Below, piece after piece: positions 45,105 to 55,241 of a stretch of DNA of 64,000 bases (its first letter is position 1; every line of letters starts with the position of its first letter). Under the pieces are notes generated by a model, which did no database searches, was not told where the DNA came from, and saw nothing but the letters and a program-made list of their open reading frames with translations. This DNA is from Kineosporia mesophila (GTDB lineage Bacteria; Actinomycetota; Actinomycetes; Actinomycetales; Kineosporiaceae): NCBI RefSeq assembly GCF_021129235.1, contig NZ_JAJOMA010000019.1, positions 97,668 through 161,667 on the forward strand, in the 5' to 3' direction. Made by a program: the position numbers and the translations under genes.

Positions 45105-45250
45105 ACGCAGATCTCGACGGGGCACAGAAACGGAATCGCCCGATGGCAACGACCACGGGTGTTCTCGATCAGCGCCGTCCGCAGCGCGGGTGCACAGCGC
45201 GGGTGCACAGCCCGGGTCCGCAGCTGAAGTCCGCAGCTGGAATCCGCAGC

Positions 45251-46129
45251 TCAGGGGTTGGGGTTCAGCGGGGTAGTGCGGTGGGGGCGGCGGGTGCCCT
45301 CGGCCTCGTTGACCCGGCCGATGACGGCCTGGGCCACCTGGTCGGGGTTGGTCTCGGGCAGCCAGTGGCCGGTGTCCAGCTCGACGAAGCGGTACTCGTT
45401 GCGGTGGTTCGCGTCGATGAAGTCGGCCGTGGCCTCGGCGGCGGCCCGGCCCAGGAAGGCGTCCTGGGCGCCCCAGACGTAGGTGACGGGCAGCTTCGCG
45501 CGGCCGGCGGGGGTGTCGCGGGAGTAGGCGATGCCGCGGTACCAGTTCACGGCGCCGGTGGCGGCGTGGGGCTGGCGCAGGCGGCGGGCGTCGCGCTTGG
45601 CGAACATCTTGGGCAGGCCGGAGCGGATCAGGGTCTGCTCGAACCGTGGGTTGCGCACGGCCGCCTCGGGCAGGACCGGCACCTGGAAAGCGCCCATGTA
45701 CCAAGACTTCGCGGCCTGGGAACCGCTGCGCAGGGCCTTGCCCATCGCAGCCGGGTGCGGGGTGGAGAGCACGGTGGCGGAACGGAAGCGGTCGGGGTGC
45801 TGCCCGGCGAGTGACCAGGCCAGCGCTCCGCCCCAGTCGTGCCCGACCAGGTGAGCACTGCGGTGGCCGACGGCGTCCAGCAGAGCCAGCACGTCGTCCA
45901 TCAATTCCGCGGTGGCGTACCGACGACGTTGCAGCGGACGCGCCGCCGGCGAATATCCGCGCTGATCGGGCGCGATCGTGCGGATCCCGGCCGAATGCAG
46001 CAGCGGCTCCACCTTCAGCCAGCAGGTGGAGGTCTGCGGAAAGCCGTGGAGCAGGATCACCGGTATCCCGTTGTCCGGACCACTGTCACGGACATCGAAG
46101 CTGAGACCGGTCCGCGTGTATCGCCGCAT
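45251..46129 (-). CDS. Epoxide-hydrolase-like alpha/beta hydrolase
   Basis: 292 residues from the ATG at 46129; frame open beyond but without protein character. HGFPQTSTCW (oxyanion HGxP motif of epoxide hydrolases), GHDWGGAL with an Asp nucleophile, Asp in WGAQDAF and His in TGHWLPETNP. This is the Asp-Asp-His set of epoxide hydrolases and haloalkane dehalogenases. Substrate unknown. A 54-bp palindrome lies about 105 bases upstream of the start. Confidence 0.88.
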   Translation of the reverse strand: MRRYTRTGLSFDVRDSGPDNGIPVILLHGFPQTSTCWLKVEPLLHSAGIRTIAPDQRGYSPAARPLQRRRYATAELMDDVLALLDAVGHRSAHLVGHDWGGALAWSLAGQHPDRFRSATVLSTPHPAAMGKALRSGSQAAKSWYMGAFQVPVLPEAAVRNPRFEQTLIRSGLPKMFAKRDARRLRQPHAATGAVNWYRGIAYSRDTPAGRAKLPVTYVWGAQDAFLGRAAAEATADFIDANHRNEYRFVELDTGHWLPETNPDQVAQAVIGRVNEAEGTRRPHRTTPLNPNP

Positions 46130-46233
46130 GCGCTCAGCGTAGTGCGGCGACCACGATCGAACGCCGACTCGACGGCATCCGTCCCTGGCCCGCCCGGCAC
46201 TTCGCCCTGGCCATCCATGGCCGGACGGCCTGC

Positions 46234-46287
46234 GCGTTGTGCACACCTGGTACATCCGGTACCGGATGTACCAGGTGTACACAACGC
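46234..46287. repeat. 54-bp near-perfect palindrome (second family, copy 2)
   Basis: Arms of 27 bases with one mismatch, meeting at GGTACC; outer ends GCGTTGTGCACAC and GTGTACACAACGC. Homologous to 16267-16320. Confidence 0.88.
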
Positions 46288-46498
46288 AGACCTGCCGGCT
46301 CATGCTCCGGACGGAGCCGACCTGGACCGAACCCGGCGGCGCGCCCTCCACATCCACGAAGCCACCGGACGGTCCGGTCGCGGGATCAGCGTCGGCTTTT
46401 GCCTAAGTGGTCCGAGGGACTCCATCCGGAAATGACCGTGACCACCCATCCGCAGCAATGCGCCGCGGACGAGTGGTCACCGAAAACAGATCCCCCGT

Positions 46499-46542
46499 GA
46501 TCAGGCAACCCCCAGCCCTAGGCGCCCGGGGGGTGCCTGATC
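46499..46542. repeat. Short hairpin related to the dispersed family
   Basis: GATCAGGCAACCCCC pairs with GGGGGGTGCCTGATC around GCCCTAGGC. It keeps the GATCA...TGATC ends but has its own stem sequence. It lies 37 bases after the Nudix gene stop and is a likely terminator. Confidence 0.7.
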
Positions 46543-46578
46543 CCGACACAGGAGCGGGAGGACCTAGCGGATAGGTGC

Positions 46579-47217
46579 CTACCGGTAGTTACGGTGCGCG
46601 GGCCAGGGCGAGTCGGCGGGGCGCAGGCTCTGCCAGCCACCCTCACGCGACGCCACCGCGGCCAGGATGCCGATCACCGCACCCGGGTTGTGGATCTTCC
46701 CGGCGAGCACCGCGTCACGGGCCTCGTCGAGGGGGACCCAGCGGGTGGGCATGTTCAGCTCTTCCTCGTCACGCTGGTACCGATCGGCCTCGGGCACCTC
46801 GGAGATCCCCCGGGCCAGGTAGACCCGCAGCGCCTCGTTGCTGCCACCGGGCGTGTTGAACCACTCCGCGAGCAGGTCCCACTGTGAGGCCTGAAGGTCG
46901 GCCTCCTCCAGCAGTTCCCGGGCGGCCGCCGCGACCGGGTCCTCCCCCGGCACGTCGAGCAGGCCGGCCGGGAGCTCCCACAGTTCCATCTGCACCGGGT
47001 GCCGGTACTGACGGATCATCAGGACCCGGTCGGACTCGTCCATGGCCAGCACGGTCACTGCGCCCGGGTGGTCCATCAGCTCGCGGGTGACCTGGCCGCC
47101 CTCACCGAGGTCGACCTTCTCCGAGACGATGTCCCAGACCTTGCCGTGATGGATCAGGTCGTGCGAGAGAACCGGTCGCGGGGCGAGGAAGTCCTCGAGG
47201 TCGTCGGGCGCGCTCAC
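46579..47217 (-). CDS. Nudix hydrolase, ADP-ribose pyrophosphatase type
   Basis: 212 residues from the GTG at 47217, which overlaps the pyrG stop (GTGA). Nudix box: [24 protein letters not shown]; the usual final Gly is Ala. The preceding [21 protein letters not shown] is typical for ADPRase-like members. It likely cleaves ADP-ribose or a related NDP-sugar. Confidence 0.9.
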   Translation of the reverse strand: MSAPDDLEDFLAPRPVLSHDLIHHGKVWDIVSEKVDLGEGGQVTRELMDHPGAVTVLAMDESDRVLMIRQYRHPVQMELWELPAGLLDVPGEDPVAAAARELLEEADLQASQWDLLAEWFNTPGGSNEALRVYLARGISEVPEADRYQRDEEELNMPTRWVPLDEARDAVLAGKIHNPGAVIGILAAVASREGGWQSLRPADSPWPAHRNYR

Positions 47218-48947
47218 GCGGTCACCGCCTCGGAATCGGTGTCCGAGTCGGCCTCGGCCGGGGAATCCGCGTCCGCCGCCCGCGGGGTCTCGACGTCGAC
47301 CAGCAGCTCGGCGCGCTGCCGGTCGACGGCCGCGGCGATGAGCCCGGCGAACAGCGGGTGCGCCCGGTCGGGGCGGGACTTGAACTCGGGGTGCGCCTGG
47401 GTGCCCACGTAGTACGGATGCACCTCGCGCGGAAGCTCCACGAACTCGACCAGTGACCGGTCGGGAGACATCCCGGAGAAGGAGAGACCCGCGTCCTGAA
47501 GCTGCTTGAGGTAGTTGTTGTTGACCTCGTAGCGGTGCCGGTGACGCTCGGAGACCTTGGCGCTGCCGTAGACGTTCCGCACGATGCTGCCCTCGGCGAG
47601 CACGGCCGGGTAGGCACCCAGACGCATGGTGCCGCCCATGTCGCCGTCGCCCGAGACGATGTGCTTCTGCTCGTCCATGGTGGCGATGACCGGGTGCTTC
47701 GCGTCCGGCTCGAACTCGGTGCTGCTGGCCCCGGTCAGGCCGGCGACGCTGCGGGCGTACTCGATCACCATCGCCTGGAGGCCGAGACACAGCCCCAGAG
47801 TGGGGATCTGGTTCTCGCGGGCGTAGGTCAGGGCGCCGAGCTTGCCCTCGATCCCCCGCACGCCGAAACCACCGGGCACACAGATCGCGTCGACGCCCCG
47901 CAGGGCCTTGGCCGCACCCTCACGGGTCTCGCAGGTGTCGGCGGCGACCCAGCGGATGTTGACCTTGGCGTCCTGGTCGAAGCCACCGGCGCGCAGGGCC
48001 TCGGTGACCGACAGGTAGGCGTCGGGCAGGTCGATGTACTTTCCCACGAGGGCGAGGTCGATCCGGTGACGCGGCTGGTGCACGCGACGCAGCAGCTCGT
48101 TCCAGTCGTCCCACTCGACGTCCCGGAACGACAGGTTCAGGCGGCGCACCACGAAGGCGTCGAGGCCCTCGGAGTGCAGCACCTTGGGGATGTCGTAGAT
48201 GGACGGCGCATCGGCGCAGGTGACCACTGCCTCGAGGTCGACGTCGCAGGTCAGCGCGATCTTGCGCTTCATGCTCTCGGGGATGTCACGGTCGGAGCGG
48301 CAGATCAGCGCATCCGGCTGGATACCGATGTTGCGCAGGGCCGCCACCGAGTGCTGGGTGGGCTTGGTCTTCAGCTCGCCGCTGGGCGCCAGGTAGGGCA
48401 CCAGGGAGACATGGATGAAGAGGACGTTGTCGCGCCCCACCTCGCGGCGCACCTGACGGGCGGCCTCGAGGAACGGCAGCGACTCGATGTCACCGACGGT
48501 GCCACCGATCTCGGTGATGATCACGTCGGCGACGCTGGCCTGGGCCCGCATCCGCGACTTGATCTCGTCGGTGATGTGCGGGATGACCTGCACGGTGTCG
48601 CCGAGGTACTCACCGCGGCGCTCCTTGGCGATCACGGACGAGTAGACCTGGCCCGTGGTCACGTTGGCCGACTGGCCGAACTCCACGTCGAGAAAACGCT
48701 CGTAGTGCCCGATGTCGAGGTCCGTCTCGGCGCCGTCGTCGGTCACGAAGACCTCGCCGTGCTGGAACGGGTTCATCGTGCCGGGGTCGACATTCAGGTA
48801 TGGGTCGAGCTTCTGCATCGCGACGCGCAAGCCGCGGGCCCGGAGAAGGTGACCCAGGCTGGAAGCCGACAGCCCCTTGCCGAGAGAAGAGGCGACGCCA
48901 CCCGTGACGAAGATCTGCTTGGTGTGTTCTGGTATCCGCTGAGCCAC
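47214..48947 (-). CDS. pyrG: CTP synthase
   Basis: 577 residues. N-terminal synthetase ([26 protein letters not shown]) and C-terminal class I glutamine amidotransferase: [11 protein letters not shown], nucleophile Cys in LGLCLGLQ and H-P-E in AHPEFKSRP. It makes CTP from UTP, glutamine and ATP. Long Asp/Glu/Ser tail after position 545. Coupled to the Nudix gene. Confidence 0.97.
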   Translation of the reverse strand: MAQRIPEHTKQIFVTGGVASSLGKGLSASSLGHLLRARGLRVAMQKLDPYLNVDPGTMNPFQHGEVFVTDDGAETDLDIGHYERFLDVEFGQSANVTTGQVYSSVIAKERRGEYLGDTVQVIPHITDEIKSRMRAQASVADVIITEIGGTVGDIESLPFLEAARQVRREVGRDNVLFIHVSLVPYLAPSGELKTKPTQHSVAALRNIGIQPDALICRSDRDIPESMKRKIALTCDVDLEAVVTCADAPSIYDIPKVLHSEGLDAFVVRRLNLSFRDVEWDDWNELLRRVHQPRHRIDLALVGKYIDLPDAYLSVTEALRAGGFDQDAKVNIRWVAADTCETREGAAKALRGVDAICVPGGFGVRGIEGKLGALTYARENQIPTLGLCLGLQAMVIEYARSVAGLTGASSTEFEPDAKHPVIATMDEQKHIVSGDGDMGGTMRLGAYPAVLAEGSIVRNVYGSAKVSERHRHRYEVNNNYLKQLQDAGLSFSGMSPDRSLVEFVELPREVHPYYVGTQAHPEFKSRPDRAHPLFAGLIAAAVDRQRAELLVDVETPRAADADSPAEADSDTDSEAVTA

Positions 48948-49047
48948 GGGCTTTCACGTTATCAGGGTCTGCGGGGACCTGTGGACCCACCCGTCCCGTT
49001 CGCCCGGAAGCGAACGGAACTTCCCATAATTCAGGGCGGGATCCAAC

Positions 49048-50160
49048 TCATCCGGACGCGCGGACCAACTGCCGGTATCGATCCGACCAACCCTGCGTGA
49101 TCTCGTCCTCACCGGGCAGTGACGCCACCCGGACCCGGGCCCGCTGGGCCAGGTCCGCCGCGCGCAGCGGGTCGTTCAGCAGCTCCTTCACCGCGGCCGC
49201 GAGCGCCGGGGCCGAACCGGGCTGCACGAGCGCCCCGGCACCGTCCAGCAGGTCGGAGACCCCGCCCACCGCGGTGGCGACCACCGGCACCCCGGCCACC
49301 ATGGCCTCCTGAACCGCCAGCGGACGCGCCTCCCAGTCGCTGGACAGCGCGAACACGTCGGCCTCCTCCAGCAGCGCGGGCACGTCCTCCCGGCGGCCCA
49401 GGAAGACCACGGGGGCGTTGGCGCGGTTGCGATGGCGCTCCAGTTCGTCCAGGAGCTCCAGGTCGCCGTCACCGGCCACGACCCAGCGCACGCCGAGCAC
49501 GTCGGCCGACAGCAGCGCGGCGGCGTCCACGAGCACGTCCAGGCGCTTCTGCGGGGCGATCCGCGACACGGTGAGCACCAGGGGTCCGCGGCGCGGCTCG
49601 AGGCCGTCGTCGAGCCCAACTGGGGACGCGGCTGAGCTCCCCTCGGTCAGTGGCCCGGGGGCCTGCGCCGACACGATCGTCAGCTCCGGGTTCCTCGCGC
49701 CCAGCTCCCGGGCCCGCTCGACCAGGTCGGACGAGGCCCCGGTGACCAGGTCGGCCTGCCGGGCCTGGACCTGCTCGGCAAGGGCCTGCACCCGACGCTT
49801 GGGACCGCTGCCCAGGACGGCGTTGTGCCAGGTCACGATCACCGGTGGGCGGCGTCGGCCGAGCTTGGCGGCGGCCAGCACCGTCAGCAGCCCGGCCTGG
49901 TGGCCGTGCGCGTGCACGACGGTGGCGCCGGCGATGAGACCACGCAGGGTCTCCAGGGCGGTACGCACGTTGTGCCGCCCGGTGGGCCACTCCGGGAACA
50001 CCCGCACACCCGTCGCGGGCAGCCGGGTGGCTGTCACCGGACTGGTGAACACCGCGACGTCCCAGCCCAGTCCGGCCAGCCCGGACGCCAGCCCGGCCAC
50101 GTGCCCGGCGACACCGCCGGTGGCCGGTCCGGTGACGAGCAGAACACGATCAGCACTCAA
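49048..50160 (-). CDS. Glycosyltransferase family 4 protein
   Basis: 370 residues from TTG at 50160, chosen for the GGAGGAG site 6 bases upstream and its overlap with the murJ stop (TTGA). The GT-B fold: N-terminal TGPATGGVAGHVAGLASGLAGLG, VHAHGHQAGLL; C-terminal LVLTVSRIAPQKRLDVLVDAA, VVAGDGDLELLD, and the E-x7-E region SSDWEARPLAVQEAMVAGVPVVATAVGG. A retaining sugar transferase, probably for an envelope glycan or glycolipid given murJ beside it. Confidence 0.87.
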   Translation of the reverse strand: MSADRVLLVTGPATGGVAGHVAGLASGLAGLGWDVAVFTSPVTATRLPATGVRVFPEWPTGRHNVRTALETLRGLIAGATVVHAHGHQAGLLTVLAAAKLGRRRPPVIVTWHNAVLGSGPKRRVQALAEQVQARQADLVTGASSDLVERARELGARNPELTIVSAQAPGPLTEGSSAASPVGLDDGLEPRRGPLVLTVSRIAPQKRLDVLVDAAALLSADVLGVRWVVAGDGDLELLDELERHRNRANAPVVFLGRREDVPALLEEADVFALSSDWEARPLAVQEAMVAGVPVVATAVGGVSDLLDGAGALVQPGSAPALAAAVKELLNDPLRAADLAQRARVRVASLPGEDEITQGWSDRYRQLVRASG

Positions 50161-51830
50161 GAGTTGCTCCTCCGCAAGATCCGTTCGGTCAGCATGCCCA
50201 GATTCTTGCGATCCAGCACCGCGAGGAGCACACCGAACACAGCTGTCGCCACCGCCCCGGCGAGCACACCGGCTGTCAGACTCCACGTCACCGTCGCGGC
50301 CCGCCCGTCGAGCACCAGGTGGGCGACCCCGTGCCCGGCGGCCGCGGCGACCAGGGCGGCGAGCCCCGCCAGCAGCACGAGCCGGCCCAGGCCCTCCGTC
50401 GAGGCCGGACCGGCCACCCGGCGCAACGCCAGCACCAGAAGCAGCCCGGCGACACTCATACCGATCGTGTTGCCCCACGCCAGCCCGGTGACGACCGAGG
50501 TGACGCGGGTCCCGACCACCGATCCGACGATCACGACGGCCCAGCCCGCGGCGGTCGCGACGGCCGCGGCCCGGCCGCGCTCGCGGGCGTAGAGGGCCCG
50601 GCCGATGTGGGCGATCAGCGCGAAGCCGACCAGGCCGGGAGCCATCACGGTCAGTGCCGTACCCATCGAGGCCAGGGCCTCGGAGCTCTTGCCCGACCTG
50701 TCGATCGCGGTGAAGAACTCCCCCACCGGCACCGCGGCGCCGGCCAGCACGGCCGTGCCGAACAGCGAGACCAGCACCACGACGCGGGTGCTGGCGGCCG
50801 CGGTGGCGGCGAACCCGGCGTGGTCGCCCCGGTTCGCCCGCTCCGCCAGACGCGGGAACGCGCTGGTCGCCAGCGGCACCGCGAGCACGGCGTAGGGCAG
50901 CAGGTAGACGGCCTGGGTGTACTGGAAGACGTTGTAGGCGTTCTTCACGTCGTTGTGGTTGGCCAGGAGCAGAACCACGAGCATCGAGGCCTGCTGCGCA
51001 AGGAGTGCGGAGATGCCGGCCGCGGCGAGGGCCAGGCCCCGTCGGGCAACGCCCGGCGGGAAGGTCAGGGTGGGACGGATGCGGATACCGGCCTTCCAGG
51101 TCGGCACCAGCAGCGGCAGCGTCATCACCGCGACCCCGGCGGTCGTACCCCAGGTCAGCCAGGCCTCGGCCCCTCCGGGGAGAGTGGCCACCTTCTGCTT
51201 CGGCACGGTCAGGACGCCGTAGACCTGGTAAGCCACGATCACCACGAGACTCGACAGCAAGGGTGCGGCGGCCGGCCACAAGAAGCGCCGATGAGCCGTC
51301 AGGGCGCCGGTCAGCACCACGCCGATGCCGTAGAGGGCCACCTGCGGGGCGAACACGGCGATCATCCGGGCCACGAGATCCCGTTGCCCGTCGATGTTCC
51401 CGTTGACCAGCACCTTCGACAACGGCCCGGCCAGCAGCGCGAGTACCGCCGACAGCGGCACCAGCACCACCAGCACCCAGCCGATCAGCGCCGAGACGAT
51501 CCGGTCGATCTCCGCCCGGTTGCCACGTGTCAGCGGACCGGCCAGCAACGGCACCACAGCGCTCGCCAGCGCACCGCCCGCCACCACCTCGTAGAGCACG
51601 TTGGGCAAGAGGTTCGCCGAGGAGTAAGCACTCCCCACGTCGCTCACGCCGACCCCGCTGGAGAACGACAACCATCGCCCGAACCCGACCACCCGAGCCA
51701 CCACGGTCACGGCGGCGATCAGCGCGGCCGAGGCGAGCAGCCCCCTCCCGACCGATCCGGCCGAGGACGCGGGTGGTGGGGTTCCGGGGGCAGGTGCGGC
51801 CGGTGTGGGCGTCAGGTCGTCAGCGCTCAC
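50157..51830 (-). CDS. murJ: Lipid II flippase MurJ-like
   Basis: 557 residues with about 14 membrane helices of the MVF superfamily. ALIAAVTVVARVVGFGRWLSFSS, the AYSSANLLPNVLYEVVAGGALASAVVPL segment, and QASMLVVLLLAN, NVFQYTQAVYLLPYAVLAVPLATSAFPRLAE are conserved MurJ landmarks. It would flip lipid-linked peptidoglycan precursor, or a related lipid-linked sugar. Actinobacteria often carry a second paralogue, so the substrate is not certain. Coupled to the glycosyltransferase. Confidence 0.88.
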   Translation of the reverse strand: MSADDLTPTPAAPAPGTPPPASSAGSVGRGLLASAALIAAVTVVARVVGFGRWLSFSSGVGVSDVGSAYSSANLLPNVLYEVVAGGALASAVVPLLAGPLTRGNRAEIDRIVSALIGWVLVVLVPLSAVLALLAGPLSKVLVNGNIDGQRDLVARMIAVFAPQVALYGIGVVLTGALTAHRRFLWPAAAPLLSSLVVIVAYQVYGVLTVPKQKVATLPGGAEAWLTWGTTAGVAVMTLPLLVPTWKAGIRIRPTLTFPPGVARRGLALAAAGISALLAQQASMLVVLLLANHNDVKNAYNVFQYTQAVYLLPYAVLAVPLATSAFPRLAERANRGDHAGFAATAAASTRVVVLVSLFGTAVLAGAAVPVGEFFTAIDRSGKSSEALASMGTALTVMAPGLVGFALIAHIGRALYARERGRAAAVATAAGWAVVIVGSVVGTRVTSVVTGLAWGNTIGMSVAGLLLVLALRRVAGPASTEGLGRLVLLAGLAALVAAAAGHGVAHLVLDGRAATVTWSLTAGVLAGAVATAVFGVLLAVLDRKNLGMLTERILRRSNS

Positions 51831-51878
51831 CGCCGCAGCCCTCCCTGGTCGTCGTCATCAAAGCTCATGATTTTGTTC

Positions 51879-51959
51879 GTGATCATGCAATACCTCCCCG
51901 GACTTCTAGAACTCCTCGCTCGAGAGTTCTAGAACGCTGGGGAGGTATTGCATGATCAC
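51879..51959. repeat. 81-bp dispersed hairpin element
   Basis: Arms GTGATCATGCAATACCTCCC and GGGAGGTATTGCATGATCAC pair perfectly; two TTCTAGAAC cores and the loop CTCCTCGCTCGAGAG inside. Pairing extends outward by TTC/GAA. It lies 22 bases downstream of the MraY-like stop and 49 bases upstream of the murJ start. Confidence 0.88.
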
Positions 51960-51981
51960 GAACGAGAGAAGGGGTGGTGGG

Positions 51982-52842
51982 CTACTGCTGGGCGGGGCGG
52001 CGGCCCAGCTGGTCGAGCTCGCGCAGCACCGGCGTCCTCGCGATCACCTTGGTGAAGCTGACTTTCTCGCTGGCCAGGGTCAGACCGCCGACCACGGCCA
52101 GCACGGCCAGCTGCCCCTTGCGGCCCAGGCCGCTGACGGCCGCGGTGCCGAGCAGGGCCCCGGCGGCGTTGGCCCCGGTGTCGCCGAGCATCGCCTTCTC
52201 GGCCAGGTCGACGGGCAGCAGCCCGGCGCCGGCGCCACAGGCGACGGCGACGAGACGGCCCGCGGGTGACCCTCCGGAGGCGGCGGGCGCGAACAGCAGC
52301 GCCACCTTGATCGCCCGGCCCGGTCGCAGGTCGAAGAGGTTCATCAGGTTCGCCGAGCCGGCCACCACCGCGCCGGAGACCAGCGTGTCGGTGGCGGCAC
52401 TGAGACCGCGCACGAGCGGTCCGGAATCGTTCAGCTCGCGACGGGAGGGCACCAGCAGCGCCACGACCAGGCCGGTCGCCCCGATGCCGAGCACCTTCAG
52501 GCCACCGGTGGTGACGTGGCCGCGGGCGAGCTCACCGAGGTGACCGCGCAGGCCCTTGCTCTTGCCGGTCTCGCGCAGGTCGTCGATCGCGCCGAACGTG
52601 CCGCCACCCACCGTGGCGACCACCGCGGCGGTCTTCACCCGGGCCGGGATGCCCGGCGTCAGCACCGTGGCGGCGGCCGCGCCCAGCGTGTAGGCCGGGC
52701 CCTCGAGCAGGGTCAGCGTCTCGCCGCGGTGATTGGTGCGCTCCCACAGCTTCCGGCCGCCGGGCGGGTTCTTCAGCAGCAGTTCCCAGGCCCCCCGGGC
52801 AGCCAGGGCCGCACCCCCGGCGACGAGCAGCCGGCGGATCAC
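51982..52842 (-). CDS. MraY/WecA-like membrane protein
   Basis: 286 residues. Multiple membrane segments with the phosphoglycosyl transferase signatures in weak form: GAIDDLRETGKSKGLRGHL (the DD motif and following basic loop), NLMNLFDLRPGRA (N-x-x-N-x-x-D) and GDTGANAAGALLG. These fit family-4 polyprenyl-phosphate sugar-phosphate transferases but the protein is shorter than MraY (about 360). It may act on a lipid-linked sugar with the adjacent glycosyltransferase and flippase. 4-base overlap with the gene upstream. Confidence 0.75.
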   Translation of the reverse strand: MIRRLLVAGGAALAARGAWELLLKNPPGGRKLWERTNHRGETLTLLEGPAYTLGAAAATVLTPGIPARVKTAAVVATVGGGTFGAIDDLRETGKSKGLRGHLGELARGHVTTGGLKVLGIGATGLVVALLVPSRRELNDSGPLVRGLSAATDTLVSGAVVAGSANLMNLFDLRPGRAIKVALLFAPAASGGSPAGRLVAVACGAGAGLLPVDLAEKAMLGDTGANAAGALLGTAAVSGLGRKGQLAVLAVVGGLTLASEKVSFTKVIARTPVLRELDQLGRRPAQQ

Positions 52843-53861
52843 TTGTCGCCCTTCTTCTTGCTCGTGGCCTCGGTGGTGGGGGTCTCGACCGGGCGCACCG
52901 TGATCGGCGGCAGGATGTCGTCCACCCCCTGGGCGAAGCCGTACGAGCCGGATCCCCCGGCGAGCTGTTCCTGCAGGGCGAGCACGGCGGACGCCACCCC
53001 CATCGCGGTCGAGCCGGTGTCGACGGTGGACACCTCGGCCTCCACCGTCTTGTCGTCGCGAATCGAGTCGAGCACCCCGCCGCTGGTCGCGGCCGAGGCC
53101 GGGCCGGTGGCCACCGCGCCGCCGCCGCTGGAGTCGAGCCTGGCGACCAGGGAGACGTACGCGGGCACACTGTCGCCGCCGACCCCGGCCGTGGACGAGG
53201 CGTCGCTGATGGCCTCCGGGTTGGCCGGGACCACCACCAGGGCGGCCGAGGCCAGGCCGTTCACGCTGCCGTCGACCTCGATCAGCCCGGCGTCGGTCAG
53301 GCCGCTCAGCGCGGTCGCGGCGTCGGCGGTGTCACCCGAGGCAGCGCCGCTGACCGAGGTGACGACCGAGGTCGACAGGGTCTGGGCCAGGCGCTCGCCG
53401 GTGGTGCCGTCGGTGGGCACGTACCCGCTGGGCAGCTTCCCGGTGAGGGTGCTGAGCGTGTCGGTGCGGCCGGTCTCCTTGTCGGAGGCCGTCCAGTCCT
53501 TGCTGACGTTGATGCGGCCGGTGACGCTGCCGCCGGCCGTGGTCACCGCGTCGGTCAGCGGCTCGACCACGTCGTCCTCCACCCCGGGCAGGGTGACGAC
53601 GACGATCGAGCGCCCGGTCAGCGCCCCGGCGATCAGGGCGGGCGTGGTGGCCTGGGCGAACTCGTCGCGGTGGGTCACGGCCGAGTTCGCCGTGGCCAGC
53701 TGGTCACGCAGGTCGTCGCGGTCCAGGCGCAGCGCGTTGACCTGCTCGGTCAGCGTGGAGCCGATGGAGTCCTGGAGCGGCCCGGCGCCCAGCACGATGC
53801 CGACCGCCAGGGCCAGGAACACCGAGATGAGGGAAACGAGGTGGTACCGGAAATCGATCAT
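52839..53861 (-). CDS. MctB-like (copper transporter family) envelope protein
   Basis: 340 residues. N-terminal MIDFRYHLVSLISVFLALAVGIVLGAGPL is the hallmark of the MctB family, with one membrane segment followed by a coiled coil (VNALRLDRDDLRDQL) and an extracytoplasmic domain. The family is named for mycobacterial MctB, a protein involved in copper export; the core function is not settled. It overlaps steA by one base, as in many actinobacteria. Confidence 0.85.
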   Translation of the reverse strand: MIDFRYHLVSLISVFLALAVGIVLGAGPLQDSIGSTLTEQVNALRLDRDDLRDQLATANSAVTHRDEFAQATTPALIAGALTGRSIVVVTLPGVEDDVVEPLTDAVTTAGGSVTGRINVSKDWTASDKETGRTDTLSTLTGKLPSGYVPTDGTTGERLAQTLSTSVVTSVSGAASGDTADAATALSGLTDAGLIEVDGSVNGLASAALVVVPANPEAISDASSTAGVGGDSVPAYVSLVARLDSSGGGAVATGPASAATSGGVLDSIRDDKTVEAEVSTVDTGSTAMGVASAVLALQEQLAGGSGSYGFAQGVDDILPPITVRPVETPTTEATSKKKGDK

Positions 53862-55099
53862 CAGCTGAGGAATCCCCGCCAGTTCTGCGTCAGTGCTTCC
53901 GGTGCAGGATCGGTGAACCAGCCCTGCACCCAGGAGGTCAGGTCGTCCCAGCGCGCCCCGATCAGCGAGTAGAACGTCTGCCCGCCCTCGGTCGAGGCGA
54001 GCGCGACACCCAGCGCGACCAGCCCGGCGATCGCCAGGACGGCGAGCTGCCAGTTGCTGATGCGCTGGCGGTAGAGCCGGGACACGCCCTTGGCGTCGAC
54101 GAGCTTGGTGCCGACGCGCAGGCGGGTCAGGAAGGTGCTGGCCATGCCGGCGCGGCCCTTGTCGAGGAACTCGACCAGGGTGGCGTGCGTGCCGACGGCG
54201 ACGATGAGCGAGGCGCCCTTGTCGTCGGCCAGCAGCATCGCGACGTCTTCGCTGGTGCCGGTGGCCGGGAACACCACCGGGTCGACGCCGAGCTCGCGCA
54301 CCCGCACCAGGCCGGGCGCGTTGCCGTCCCGATAGGCGTGCACGACGATCTCGGCGCCGCAGGTCAGGGCCTTGTCGGAGACCGAGTCCATGTCCCCGAC
54401 GATCATGTCGGGGGTGTAGCCGGCCTCCAGGATGGCGTCGGCCCCGCCGTCCACCCCGACGAGCACCGGGCGGTACTCGCGGATGTACGGGCGCAGCGTG
54501 GCCAGGTCTTCCTTGTAGTGGTACCCGCGCACCACGATGAGCGACTGCCGGCCCTCGAACGACGTCTTCACGTCGGGCACGCCGACGCCGTCCAGGAGCA
54601 GGTCGCGCTCCTTCTTCAGATACTCCATGGTGTTCGCCGCGAACGCCTCGAGCTGCACGTTGAGCCCGGCGCGGGCGTCGTCCATCGCGGCGGAGACCGT
54701 GGCGGCGTCCTGCTTCGTGCCGCGGGCCACCACCTGGCCGTCGACCCAGATCTCGTTGCCGTCGATCCGGATCCGGGTGCCCTCGGTGATCGTGGTGAGG
54801 ACGGAATCGCCCACCCCGTCGATCAGGAGCACCCCGGCCGCGAGCAGGATCTGCGGGCCGAGGTTCGGGTAGCGGCCGGAGATGCTGGCCGCGGCGTTCA
54901 CCACCGCGGCCGGCCGCACACCGACCAGGGCGTCCGCGGCCACCCGGTCGATGTCGGTGTGGTTGATGATCGCGATGTCGCCCGGGTTCAGGCGCTTGGT
55001 CAGGTCTTTCGTGCGACTGTCGACCTTTGCGACGCCGTGGACGCCCGGGCCTTCCGCCGGCTCGGGACGGCGGCCACGGGAGAGGGACGGCAACTTCAC
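53861..55099 (-). CDS. steA: Putative cytokinetic ring protein SteA
   Basis: 412 residues. N-terminal domain (NPGDIAIINHTDIDRVAADALVGVRPAAVVNA), a thiamine-pyrophosphokinase-like core (VGVDGGADAILEAGYTPDMIVGDMDSV), and one C-terminal membrane helix (LAVLAIAGLVALGVALAST). SteA, with SteB, localises to the septum in corynebacteria. Here the MctB-like protein next door may take the SteB-like role (inference). Confidence 0.9.
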   Translation of the reverse strand: MKLPSLSRGRRPEPAEGPGVHGVAKVDSRTKDLTKRLNPGDIAIINHTDIDRVAADALVGVRPAAVVNAAASISGRYPNLGPQILLAAGVLLIDGVGDSVLTTITEGTRIRIDGNEIWVDGQVVARGTKQDAATVSAAMDDARAGLNVQLEAFAANTMEYLKKERDLLLDGVGVPDVKTSFEGRQSLIVVRGYHYKEDLATLRPYIREYRPVLVGVDGGADAILEAGYTPDMIVGDMDSVSDKALTCGAEIVVHAYRDGNAPGLVRVRELGVDPVVFPATGTSEDVAMLLADDKGASLIVAVGTHATLVEFLDKGRAGMASTFLTRLRVGTKLVDAKGVSRLYRQRISNWQLAVLAIAGLVALGVALASTEGGQTFYSLIGARWDDLTSWVQGWFTDPAPEALTQNWRGFLS

Positions 55100-55241
55100 G
55101 GGTCCGATCGTGCCATGTCCGGCTCGGTCCTTTGGCCGCGGAAGGTTCCGGATGACAACGATTCGGAACCGATCACCCGGATCAGAACCCGGTTCCGGTC
55201 CCGAGGATCACCCGGGTGACGCATCGCCGGACCGGGAAACC

